Positions 1 through 6,694 of a DNA stretch of 11,349 nt are shown here, in pieces. Numbering within the stretch: position 1 is the stretch's first letter; every line of letters begins with the position of its first letter. A model generated the notes under the pieces. The model did no database searches and was not told where the DNA came from. It saw only the letters and a list, made by a program, of their open reading frames with translations. This DNA is from JBBATK01 sp046052705 (GTDB lineage Bacteria > Bacteroidota > Ignavibacteria > Kapaibacteriales > NICIL-2). The translations under genes were made by a program, and so were the position numbers. The stretch spans positions 1 to 11,349 of the forward strand of contig JBJOLU010000027.1 of assembly GCA_046052705.1 (NCBI GenBank), read 5' to 3'.

Positions 1-335
1 ATAGCTTAAAGATCCATCAACCATGGTACAGAGAGCTGATAGGCATGGCGGGTAACAAGGTCATTAGCGCGGTTTTGTTTTCCGGAATTGAAGACACACA
101 GTGCGGTTTCAAAGGTCTGACAGCTGCAGCAACCGACATACTCTTTAGTGCCATGAAAATAGACGGCTTTGGCTTTGATGCAGAGCTGTTGTTTTTGGCA
201 AAACGCATGAAGATGAATATCGCTCAGGTACCAGTGGACTGGTACAACGACGAACGCTCCAGACTCAACCCCGTAAAAGATTCCATAAAGACTCTTATCG
301 AAGTGTTTCGCATCAGGGCGATACACCGAGGTTGA
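1..335 (+). CDS. Family-2 glycosyltransferase, DPM1/dolichyl-phosphate sugar synthase type (3' end, partial)
   Basis: The gene runs in from the left edge; complete codons begin at base 3 and 110 residues are visible before the TGA. The visible part holds the D-T-Q-C-G-F-K signature (IEDTQCGFKG), followed by FGFDAELLFLAKR and VPVDWYND. These are the conserved C-terminal blocks of GT2 enzymes that move a nucleotide sugar onto a polyprenyl phosphate (DPM1, undecaprenyl-phosphate glycosyltransferases) at the inner face of the cytoplasmic membrane. The ATG at 45 is not the real start, because family-like sequence (QPWYRELIG) continues upstream in frame. There is no C-terminal membrane segment, so it resembles the soluble, DPM1-like subtype rather than CsbB/GtrB. 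The donor sugar cannot be told from this fragment. A YfhO-family protein, a possible acceptor-side partner, lies about 2.1 kb away on the other strand. Confidence 0.85.
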   Translation, partial: SLKIHQPWYRELIGMAGNKVISAVLFSGIEDTQCGFKGLTAAATDILFSAMKIDGFGFDAELLFLAKRMKMNIAQVPVDWYNDERSRLNPVKDSIKTLIEVFRIRAIHRG

Positions 336-350
336 AGTGAAGTGCAAGGT

Positions 351-394
351 AGCATAGAGTAGAATATAGTAGAATAGAGTAGAATAGAGTAGAT
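351..394. repeat. 10-bp tandem repeat, about 4.4 copies
   Basis: The unit AGAATAGAGT is repeated head to tail: 351-360 (one mismatch, AGCATAGAGT), 361-370 (one mismatch, AGAATATAGT), 371-380 and 381-390 (both exact), then a partial AGAT. It lies between the glycosyltransferase stop (335) and the biotin carrier start (434). A 10-bp period is close to one DNA helical turn, and such tracts can gain or lose units by slippage. No exact TAnnTTTG box was found in this gap, so a promoter here is unproven. Confidence 0.85.
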
Positions 395-433
395 GAAACT
401 TTATCGTTAGGTGTTTTAACAACGAGCAAGACA

Positions 434-988
434 ATGAGTACATCAGAACAAGATCCGGTAGCTCTTCATACCCATCCCTACAGCGTAACAGCCGAATGGG
501 AATCGCAGGCCATTCGTGTGGAGGCTTCAAGCGGAAGTACCATGCTCGTGCATGGCGATACCTACGTACTTCGCCATCGCGCGAACGAGCCCAATGTGGT
601 AGATGTGACGTTCGGTAACATCACCGTGCCGGCAGTGGTGCGATTACACAAAAGCACGGTTACGGTTTCGATGCAGGGCTACATGTATTCACTGCAGGTA
701 AGCGATGAATCCTATGCTGCGTGGTATGCAATAGTTCAAGCTGGTTCGAAAGCGTCGAGCACTAAACTTGTTATCAAAGCCCCAATGCCGGGCTTGCTGA
801 AGAGTTGCAACGTTCAGGTGGGACAAGCCGTGCGCAAAGGCGAGAACCTGTTGGTTCTGGAAGCAATGAAAATGGAGAATGTTATAAAATCCACCGCAGC
901 CGGAACGGTAGTAGAGATCAGTGCTGCACAGGGTACTGCTGTTGAAAAAGGCGTGGTATTGTGTGTGATCGACACGGCGCAAGATTGA
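434..988 (+). CDS. Biotin carboxyl carrier protein of an acyl-CoA carboxylase, with BT-like N-terminal domain
   Basis: This 184-residue protein carries biotin between the carboxylase and carboxyltransferase sites of a cytoplasmic biotin-dependent enzyme. The C-terminal biotinyl domain (about 112-180) has the entry motif APMPG at 116-120 and the biotinylation motif EAMKM at 143-147, with Lys146 the acceptor. The following residues are ENV, as in propionyl-CoA, methylcrotonyl-CoA and pyruvate carboxylases. AccB of acetyl-CoA carboxylase usually reads EAMKMMNEI, which argues against fatty-acid AccB. Residues about 10-95 are beta-rich (VHGDTYVLRH, VSMQGYMYSLQV) and resemble the BT linker domain that docks the alpha chain of PCC/MCC onto the beta subunit. 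So this looks like the free C-terminal third of an alpha subunit, with the biotin carboxylase encoded elsewhere. The likely partner is the carboxyltransferase at 4836-6500. No Shine-Dalgarno sequence is obvious. The gene may be co-transcribed with the upstream glycosyltransferase (98-bp gap). Confidence 0.92.
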   Translation: MSTSEQDPVALHTHPYSVTAEWESQAIRVEASSGSTMLVHGDTYVLRHRANEPNVVDVTFGNITVPAVVRLHKSTVTVSMQGYMYSLQVSDESYAAWYAIVQAGSKASSTKLVIKAPMPGLLKSCNVQVGQAVRKGENLLVLEAMKMENVIKSTAAGTVVEISAAQGTAVEKGVVLCVIDTAQD

Positions 989-1035
989 TGCAGTACAAGC
1001 GCAAAGCTTAAACAAGACAAACGCAAGACAACTAC

Positions 1036-1065
1036 GGGAATGATGTCATCGGCATCATGGATCCC
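1036..1065. terminator. Possible hairpin in the convergent gap
   Basis: ATGATG (1040-1045) can pair with CATCAT (1053-1058) around a 7-nt loop. GGGA (1036-1039) can pair with TCCC (1062-1065), leaving a 3-nt bulge at 1059-1061. It sits between the convergent stops at 988 and 1069, where a two-way terminator would be expected. There is no clean T tract on either strand, so it is not a textbook intrinsic terminator. Confidence 0.3.
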
Positions 1066-1068
1066 ACA

Positions 1069-1620
1069 CTACTCTTTTCCGGCGGTCACTATTTCGTAGT
1101 CGGGTAGAATCTGTCCACGCTCGATACGGCGAAGTTTGCTTTTGCTCAACGCGCGTTTCACCGGCGTGAGTCTCTCAAAAAAGTACACACCACGTAAGTG
1201 GTCTACCTCGTGTTGAATAACGCGAGCCAGCAAGCCGTCGGCTTCCAGTACCTTCTCTCTCATCTGCTCATCCGTGTATCGCACTTGAATCCCTTCGGGG
1301 CGCACAACGATATCACGAAAGGTGGGTAAGCTTAAGCACCCTTCTTCAATCTCATTTTCCTCGTCTGAGTACGCCTCGATAACCGGGTTGATCATGGTAA
1401 TAGGGCGCTGTCCGGCTCCGGCTTCGGTGTCGGATATATCCATTATACAGACGGAATGATGCGAGCCCACTTGATTGGCGGCCAGGCCAATACCATCAGC
1501 ATGACGCATGGTCTCGAACATATTCTCGATGAAGCTTTTGAGCTCATCGGTCATATCCTCTACCGGCGTTGCTTCGGTTCGCAACACCGGATGATTGTAT
1601 ACGTATACGGGCAGAATCAT
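1069..1620 (-). CDS. def: Peptide deformylase
   Basis: A cytoplasmic metalloenzyme that removes the formyl group from the N-terminal methionine of new proteins; usually essential. At 183 residues it has normal length for the family. All three diagnostic motifs are intact: GIGLAANQ (43-50), EGCLS (93-97, metal ligand Cys95) and QHEVDH (136-141, ligands His137 and His141, catalytic Glu138). The N-terminus MILPVYVYNHPVLR is the form I associate with Bacteroidota deformylases and supports the ATG chosen. It is the last gene of the minus-strand block, 59 bp downstream of the HAD phosphatase stop. No exact -7 box was seen in that gap, so it probably relies on an upstream promoter. The common bacterial partner fmt is not adjacent. 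Confidence 0.97.
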   Translation of the reverse strand: MILPVYVYNHPVLRTEATPVEDMTDELKSFIENMFETMRHADGIGLAANQVGSHHSVCIMDISDTEAGAGQRPITMINPVIEAYSDEENEIEEGCLSLPTFRDIVVRPEGIQVRYTDEQMREKVLEADGLLARVIQHEVDHLRGVYFFERLTPVKRALSKSKLRRIERGQILPDYEIVTAGKE

Positions 1621-1679
1621 GATAGCAAGAAAGAGATGTCGTTAACTGTATAGAAGAACCTTCTGTGAAAACTGACGCA

Positions 1680-2363
1680 TCATGCTTTGTTATGTTGTTC
1701 AACAAAGCGCAGTATATCGCTGATGTCGGAGAGTATGTGATCGGCCGTTACGTTCTGATTACCAAACGAGTCGCCGTACTTGGCAAAGGCTGTATACATA
1801 CCAACATTCTTTGCTCCCACCATATCGCGCTCGGCCCAATCGCCGATCATCACTGCCTCGGAGGGTTGTACGTGTAACTGTTGCAACGCCAATAGAAAGG
1901 GCTTTGGGCTTGGTTTACGCTCACCGGTATCATCGTAGGTTACAACTACATCGAAAATGTGATGCAAGTTCATGTAACACAGTCGCAGCCATGCTTCCCG
2001 GGCAGGTGCATCCGATACCACAGCCAGACGAACGCCATTCTTTACCAGTTGCATCAATGTTGCCGTAACGTGCGGATATGGGCGCAATGCGGCCTCTCGG
2101 GCTCGGCGATACGCAATGATTCCCGAGGACAAAATTCGATTGTCCACATGACCTAAACTCTCCTGCAACAGCTGATCGAACACGCGTTGGTATTCAATAC
2201 CTTGCTCACGGTAGATGTCGTCGATATGCGAGCGGATCTTATCGAAGGTGAGATCAAGACCGGCATCAATCATGGCGGTAATGGCAGCGTCCACTGCTTG
2301 GCGCTTCATGGCCATAAAGTCCACGAGTGTATTGTCTAAATCGAAAACGACGGCACGAATCAT
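1680..2363 (-). CDS. HAD-superfamily hydrolase (subfamily IA), probable phosphatase
   Basis: A 227-residue haloacid-dehalogenase-type phosphohydrolase, probably cytoplasmic and Mg-dependent. The four HAD motifs are in order: DLDNT (nucleophile Asp8, acid/base Asp10), Ser117 in VVSDAP, Lys150 in GERKPSPKPF, and GDWAERD (174-180, acidic residues Asp175 and Asp180). An alpha-helical cap fills about residues 15-95, between motifs I and II, as in subfamily IA. The ATG at 2363 places DLDNT near the N-terminus as usual. The frame stays open to 2558, but that would add 65 residues of unrelated sequence overlapping the YfhO gene (stop at 2435). The substrate cannot be predicted; small phosphomonoesters such as glyceraldehyde-3-phosphate or phosphoglycolate are typical of the class. 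It lies 71 bp downstream of YfhO. Confidence 0.9.
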   Translation of the reverse strand: MIRAVVFDLDNTLVDFMAMKRQAVDAAITAMIDAGLDLTFDKIRSHIDDIYREQGIEYQRVFDQLLQESLGHVDNRILSSGIIAYRRAREAALRPYPHVTATLMQLVKNGVRLAVVSDAPAREAWLRLCYMNLHHIFDVVVTYDDTGERKPSPKPFLLALQQLHVQPSEAVMIGDWAERDMVGAKNVGMYTAFAKYGDSFGNQNVTADHILSDISDILRFVEQHNKA

Positions 2364-2434
2364 AAGTAGCCCGGTGAAAACAGAATGAGGTAAAGCACAA
2401 AGCGAACAACGACTAAAACAATCACGAACTACAA

Positions 2435-4744
2435 CTATGCTGTTCGTAACATCCGACGCTGATTGAATTGCTGTAGAACAAGCAGCGCGACGGCAAATAC
2501 CAACGTACCTAAACTGATACGTAAGCCCGTCTGAAAACTTTCGGAAACAAACTTCCACTCCACCGTGTGTGTGCCTGCGGGCACCACCACACCGCGCTGA
2601 CAGGTGTTCACACGTAATGGGGTGGCTTGCTTACCGTCTATCCAAACCGCCCACGACGGATACCAGATCTCGTTGAAAACGGCTACGCCGGGCTGTGTAC
2701 TCGTCACTGTATACCGAAGCGAATTGTCTTTGTATTCGGTACACGTAACTCGCGCAGTGGAATCATAGGCCGTACCGTCGAATTGAACGCCGCTATCTTC
2801 TACCACGGTAGTGGTGCGGAAGTTAATGGCATCGTTCATCACAGTCTTCATTGTCTGTTCTGTGGCCTGGCGAGTAGCATAGGTCATCCACGCATTGGGG
2901 AAATAGTCGGAACGACGCACAAAACCGGCACGGCCGGTAGCAGGATCGGTACTGATTTCATACTTCACACCAAGCACATCAAGCATGGTCTTGATATCCG
3001 TTATTGCAGGATGTCGCTTAGCCAAGAGCAGCTGATTGTACCCCTCGTAGAGCATCACCTTGTCGATCATGCCCTGATTACGCTTCAAGGCAATCACACC
3101 CGGCGCCCGCATAGATACGCGGAATGCAGAATCCGGCAAAGAGGGAAGAAGCACCGATTGTAAGGACTGCGGAAACAACGACTGTGCTTCTTTAACAGGA
3201 TTTGCTTTGCCGGCATTGAAGTCTCCGTTGGCAATGATCAGGTCGCTGAAGCTTAGAACCGCAAAGCAGCCAAGGGCCACTAACGGAGAGATCACCGAAC
3301 GTTGTGATAAGAGTGCAATCACAGCGCTGCCAATCACGATCAACAGAGCTGTAGTTCCGTACCCTTGCACTGCAGTTTGAATAGCATCTGCAGGGGCTGT
3401 AATAAAGACGCCGGCGGCTACTCCCACGGCTAATAGAGCAGGTACGGCAATTGCTATTATCAATTGCGGCATACTATTGCCCTTGCGCTCAGACGTTGTA
3501 AAGAGCGCATCAAAACCAAAACCTGCAAGGACCGAAAACGCAAATCCGACCACAAACATCATACGCGCCGGAATACGAAGAGCGTTGAAGAATGGTAGCT
3601 TGAAGAAGAGGGGGAACACAAATCCGTTGGAGCCTAGCGCAAACAAAAAACCGAACACAGACATAACAATGAGGAATAATCCCAACGATGTTCGCCACGA
3701 CCGAATGGCACCAAAAAGCCCTAGAAGAAATGTTACCGCTCCAAAGAAGAACGCGGTATCCCAATAGAGGTAGTAATCACGCTCGTGCAAAAAGAAGGGT
3801 GCTTTGTTTTTGGCATCAGGACTAATACTTCCATATGCTTTGGGTACAGTGGTTGTAATAATCTGGCCTAGCTCCAACGATCCCACTGTAGCTTTTTCGT
3901 AGGTCATTTCCGCACGCTCGGAGAGCTTAGCGATTTCCTGTACCGGCAAAAACTGTACACAGAACACGCCAAAACCCAGTATGGGTACCAAGAGGCCCGT
4001 GGCAAGTTTAGACATCACACCGGAGGCAGAAGCAGCGCCGCTAGCAGAGCCGGTAGCAGCTCCCGGTACTAGATCACTGAAGCTGAGCCAAAGTATCATG
4101 CAACCCAGCACAAAGGCCACGTATAGTGTCATCTGCGGGGATCCGGAAAGCATGGCCATACCTAACACCAAACCACCGATCACTCCGTGCAACAAACTTT
4201 TCTCTGTTACCGCGGCATACACAAGCATTGCTACCAGCGGAAACCAGGCAAGGTGCTCTACCTGCATGGGATGAAACGCGTGAAGCACCAGAGGGCTGGA
4301 GAATCCGTACCCGATTGCGGCAAGAATTGATCCTCCTTGAGAGATTCCCACTTTGCGTCCGAACAGATACATAGAGCACTGCGCAATAAAAAAGTGCACA
4401 ATGATCATTGCCTGTAGCGCTTTTATGGGATACTCGCCATCTCCTGCAAGAAGGTCCAGTAACAAATTGGGGGGATAGAACACAGCCGTTTGCACGTCGG
4501 CCAGGAAGGGCATTCCGCCAAAGGTACAGGGATTCCAAAAGGGAAGGCTGCCCTGCGCCATGTGGTGCGCGGCAAAGGCTCGAACGGGAAACACATACTC
4601 GGCAAAATCATCCCAGAAGAAAAGATTGCCAAAAAGATGTCCTCGAAAAAAGAAGGCGGTAGCCACGGCAAAGAGCAGAAATGGTAGCCACGCCGGCAGC
4701 TGCATGTGCTGCGAAACGTTCGATGTCTTCTTCGTAGAATTCAT
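2435..4744 (-). CDS. YfhO-family polytopic membrane protein, predicted GT-C glycosyltransferase
   Basis: A 769-residue inner-membrane protein with roughly 13-14 hydrophobic segments between about residues 18 and 505, then a large soluble C-terminal domain (about 520-738) and one last membrane helix (about 742-758). The first outer loop has the acidic pair typical of GT-C enzymes (FFWDDFAEY, Asp45-Asp46), followed by LPFWNPCTFGGMPFLAD (67-83), the strongest YfhO-family signature. The C-terminal part has the matching FNEIWYPSWAVWIDG (690-704) and VPAGTHTVEWKF (721-732). In Bacillus, YfhO moves a sugar from undecaprenyl phosphate onto teichoic acid; the acceptor here is unknown. The loop at about 228-245 is low-complexity Ala/Gly/Ser. 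The ATG at 4744 was preferred over a TTG at 4795. The gene follows the carboxyltransferase by 91 bp on the same strand and probably shares its transcript. Confidence 0.9.
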   Translation of the reverse strand: MNSTKKTSNVSQHMQLPAWLPFLLFAVATAFFFRGHLFGNLFFWDDFAEYVFPVRAFAAHHMAQGSLPFWNPCTFGGMPFLADVQTAVFYPPNLLLDLLAGDGEYPIKALQAMIIVHFFIAQCSMYLFGRKVGISQGGSILAAIGYGFSSPLVLHAFHPMQVEHLAWFPLVAMLVYAAVTEKSLLHGVIGGLVLGMAMLSGSPQMTLYVAFVLGCMILWLSFSDLVPGAATGSASGAASASGVMSKLATGLLVPILGFGVFCVQFLPVQEIAKLSERAEMTYEKATVGSLELGQIITTTVPKAYGSISPDAKNKAPFFLHERDYYLYWDTAFFFGAVTFLLGLFGAIRSWRTSLGLFLIVMSVFGFLFALGSNGFVFPLFFKLPFFNALRIPARMMFVVGFAFSVLAGFGFDALFTTSERKGNSMPQLIIAIAVPALLAVGVAAGVFITAPADAIQTAVQGYGTTALLIVIGSAVIALLSQRSVISPLVALGCFAVLSFSDLIIANGDFNAGKANPVKEAQSLFPQSLQSVLLPSLPDSAFRVSMRAPGVIALKRNQGMIDKVMLYEGYNQLLLAKRHPAITDIKTMLDVLGVKYEISTDPATGRAGFVRRSDYFPNAWMTYATRQATEQTMKTVMNDAINFRTTTVVEDSGVQFDGTAYDSTARVTCTEYKDNSLRYTVTSTQPGVAVFNEIWYPSWAVWIDGKQATPLRVNTCQRGVVVPAGTHTVEWKFVSESFQTGLRISLGTLVFAVALLVLQQFNQRRMLRTA

Positions 4745-4835
4745 AAGCCCAAGAGTATCACAGTGAAAGAAAACGTGATAATTAAAAAAGACCAAAGAGC
4801 GTGAGGGGTGCTATAAGAGACCACTCATTCAATTC

Positions 4836-6500
4836 TCACACCTGAAACACACCGGACTTCCACTCAGGAATTTCGGGGTTGTGCGAAGCCATTGCCAAAC
4901 CTCTGGATATCACCGAGCGCGTGTCTTCCGGTGAAACAATACCATCCACCCAAAGCCTGGAGGCCGCATACAGAGGCGTGGTGGTGGCATCATACTTTTC
5001 TTGAATGTCGCGCAACGCTTTGGCCTGCTCGTCGGGTGCAAGTTTTTTACCATCGCGCTCCAAAGCCGCCATGCGAATAGTCAGTAGAGTTTTGGACGCT
5101 TGAGCTCCTCCCATCACGGCAATGTTTGCCGATGGAAAAGCGTATATCAATCGAGGGTCGTAAGCCTTTCCGCACATGGCGTAATTGCCCGCACCGTAAC
5201 TATTGCCCACGATAAAGGTGAACTTCGGCACAACGGAATTGGCAACAGCATTTACAAGCTTAGCACCGTCTTTGATGATCCCGCCTTGCTCGGCCCTGGA
5301 GCCCACCATAAAGCCGGTTACATCCTGCAGGAACACCAACGGAATGCCGCGTTGATTGCAATTCATAATGAAGCGCGCAGCTTTGTCCGCGCTGTCAGAA
5401 TAAATCACTCCGCCCACCTGCATCTCTCCTTTACCATTGCGAACAATCTCTCGATTGTTGGCCACTATGCCCACAGCCCAGCCATCGATGTGGGCATAAC
5501 CACACACAATGGTCTTACCATAATCCGCTTTGTACTCGTCGAACTCCGATGCGTCCACAAGTCGCGCAATGAGTTGGTAGGTGCTATACGGTTTGGAGTG
5601 ATCCGATGGCAGTATGCCAAAAATCTCGTCGGAAGGGAAGAGCGGCTCACGGGGAGTAGTGCGCGCAAACAAGGAATGGCGTCCCTTTCCGGGAGCCAGT
5701 TTCTCTATTAATGAACGAATCAGATCTAGTGCTTCTTCATCGGTATCTACTTTGTAATCGATTACTCCGCTTACCGAGGAGTGCATGGTTGCGCCGCCCA
5801 AGGGTTCTATAGTTGTCTTTTCACCAATGGCGGCTTCCACCAAAGCAGGGCCGGCCAAAAACACACTACCGGTACCGTTTACAATGATGGCTTCATCGCT
5901 CATCAAGGGTAAGTACGCGCCGCCCGCAACGCAGGGCCCCATGATAGCGGCTATCTGCGGTACGCCCATGGCAGAAAGCACAGCATTGTTTCGGAACTGA
6001 CGGCCGAAATGTTCTTTGTCAGGAAAAATCTCGTCCTGCATGGGAAGAAACACGCCGGCGCTATCCACCAGGTACACCACGGGTAAATGATTTTCGATAG
6101 CAATCTCTTGTGCGCGCATGTTTTTCTTCGCGGTCATCGGGAACCATGCTCCGGCTTTCACTGTGGCATCGTTTGCAACAATGATGCACTCGCGTCCATG
6201 AATAATTCCTATGACCACAACCACTCCTGCGCCGGGTGCACCGCCTTGCTCGGCGTACATGTCGTGGGCACAAAACAGTCCCACTTCCAGTAGGTCAGTC
6301 TCCGGGTCCACAAGTCTTTCTATGCGTTCACGAGCCGTGAGTTTTCCTTTGGCTTTATGTTTCTCGATTGCCTTTGTTCCTCCGCCCTTACGAACGGTAT
6401 CGGCTACAGCTCGAATCTTGCGCAGCTGTTCTTTGTTGACGTCGTAATTGGTGTTGTATGTATGGTCATGCTCAATGGCCGAGCCAATAGTTCTTGACAT
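4836..6500 (-). CDS. Acyl-CoA carboxylase carboxyltransferase (beta) subunit, methylcrotonyl-CoA carboxylase-like
   Basis: This 554-residue cytoplasmic subunit moves the carboxyl group from carboxybiotin to an acyl-CoA. Two crotonase-fold halves are present: N-terminal about 25-275, with the oxyanion segment GPCVAGGAYLP (188-198), and C-terminal about 285-540, with GNSYGAGNYAMCG (432-444). The stretch FPDKEHFGRQFRNNA (159-173) and FLAGPALVEAAIGE (214-227) match the methylcrotonyl-CoA carboxylase beta family better than the propionyl-CoA one, which suggests leucine or branched acyl-CoA breakdown. Substrate assignment from sequence is only moderate. The ATG at 6500 fits the family N-terminus; the frame is open to 6755, but that extension runs into the divergent gene. 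No Shine-Dalgarno sequence is visible. A -7 box and a palindromic operator candidate lie just upstream. Its biotin carrier is probably the protein at 434-988; no biotin carboxylase is in the window. It is the first gene of the minus-strand block. Confidence 0.92.
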   Translation of the reverse strand: MSRTIGSAIEHDHTYNTNYDVNKEQLRKIRAVADTVRKGGGTKAIEKHKAKGKLTARERIERLVDPETDLLEVGLFCAHDMYAEQGGAPGAGVVVVIGIIHGRECIIVANDATVKAGAWFPMTAKKNMRAQEIAIENHLPVVYLVDSAGVFLPMQDEIFPDKEHFGRQFRNNAVLSAMGVPQIAAIMGPCVAGGAYLPLMSDEAIIVNGTGSVFLAGPALVEAAIGEKTTIEPLGGATMHSSVSGVIDYKVDTDEEALDLIRSLIEKLAPGKGRHSLFARTTPREPLFPSDEIFGILPSDHSKPYSTYQLIARLVDASEFDEYKADYGKTIVCGYAHIDGWAVGIVANNREIVRNGKGEMQVGGVIYSDSADKAARFIMNCNQRGIPLVFLQDVTGFMVGSRAEQGGIIKDGAKLVNAVANSVVPKFTFIVGNSYGAGNYAMCGKAYDPRLIYAFPSANIAVMGGAQASKTLLTIRMAALERDGKKLAPDEQAKALRDIQEKYDATTTPLYAASRLWVDGIVSPEDTRSVISRGLAMASHNPEIPEWKSGVFQV

Positions 6501-6525
6501 AGTCGAGGTGTAATGAATGGTAGGG

Positions 6526-6533
6526 CAAAAATA
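6526..6533 (-). promoter_or_regulatory. Candidate Bacteroidota -7 box for the carboxyltransferase block
   Basis: On the minus strand this reads TATTTTTG, an exact fit to TAnnTTTG, with its downstream edge 25 bp from the start codon at 6500. A transcript would have a leader of only about 20 nt. I see no TTTG at the usual -33 distance, so the call rests on the -7 box and its position. Confidence 0.5.
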
Positions 6534-6545
6534 CACTATAGTGTA
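6532..6545. promoter_or_regulatory. 14-bp perfect palindrome, candidate operator
   Basis: TACACTATAGTGTA is a perfect palindrome centred between 6538 and 6539. It overlaps the candidate -7 box of the carboxyltransferase gene by two bases and covers most of its spacer, where a bound dimeric repressor would block RNA polymerase. TetR- or GntR-type regulators commonly control acyl-CoA genes through such sites, but no regulator gene is in the window. Confidence 0.5.
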
Positions 6546-6564
6546 GAAAGGTTTTGGGCGGTAC

Positions 6565-6612
6565 TGCACTCTGCGCCAATTTCCACACCGGGCATCCGTC
6601 GTGCAGAGTGCA
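6565..6612. repeat. Inverted repeat: 10-bp perfect arms, 28-nt spacer
   Basis: TGCACTCTGC (6565-6574) and GCAGAGTGCA (6603-6612) are exact reverse complements. The stem can extend inward by a G-T wobble (6575/6602) and a C-G pair (6576/6601), leaving a 24-nt loop. It lies in the divergent region, upstream of the candidate promoter of the outer-membrane gene. It may be a pair of operator half-sites, a stem in a longer leader transcript, or a barrier between the two divergent units. Protein-binding half-sites are usually closer together. Confidence 0.7.
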
Positions 6613-6623
6613 TAGCGAAGGTG

Positions 6624-6631
6624 TAAGTTTG
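6624..6631 (+). promoter_or_regulatory. Candidate Bacteroidota -7 box for the outer-membrane protein gene
   Basis: TAAGTTTG matches TAnnTTTG exactly and lies 63 bp upstream of the start at 6695, giving a leader of about 55 nt. No clear TTTG is visible at -33. An exact match on each strand, each facing its own gene, is more than expected by chance in about 190 bp. Confidence 0.45.
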
Positions 6632-6685
6632 TTCCGTCTGAGCGCCGCGCCCAAGTTGTGCCGGCTTCGTTGTTTGAACTACCAT

Positions 6686-6690
6686 GAAGG
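6686..6690 (+). promoter_or_regulatory. Ribosome binding site that decides the start at 6695
   Basis: GAAGG lies four bases before the ATG at 6695 and is the clearest Shine-Dalgarno-like sequence in the window. It supports that ATG, which opens directly into a signal peptide, over the ATG at 6554 that would place 47 non-signal residues in front. Confidence 0.6.
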
Positions 6691-6694
6691 TAAT

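Noticed and set aside
351..394. Short repeats considered as a CRISPR array
   Set aside because: The 10-bp units abut with no spacers, and there are no cas genes nearby.
6..530. 174-codon minus-strand open frame across the left edge
   Set aside because: It is antisense to the glycosyltransferase end and the biotin carrier start. Its Tyr/Leu-rich middle is simply the translated 10-bp repeat.
2364..2558. 65-residue N-terminal extension of the HAD hydrolase
   Set aside because: It overlaps the YfhO 3' end in another frame, has no family resemblance, and would bury the DLDNT motif far from the N-terminus.
2627..3163. 178-codon plus-strand open frame inside the YfhO gene
   Set aside because: It is antisense to the conserved YfhO C-terminal domain, with composition typical of a shadow frame.
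4745..4835. Terminator between the carboxyltransferase and YfhO genes
   Set aside because: A short T-rich tract exists on the minus strand, but the only stems I could draw are 3-5 bp, too weak to call.
5100..5711. 203-codon plus-strand open frame inside the carboxyltransferase gene
   Set aside because: It is antisense to a strongly conserved coding region and has no recognisable domain or ribosome site.
6554..6694. 47-residue N-terminal extension of the outer-membrane protein
   Set aside because: It would place non-signal sequence before a clear signal peptide. The ATG at 6695 has a GAAGG ribosome site.
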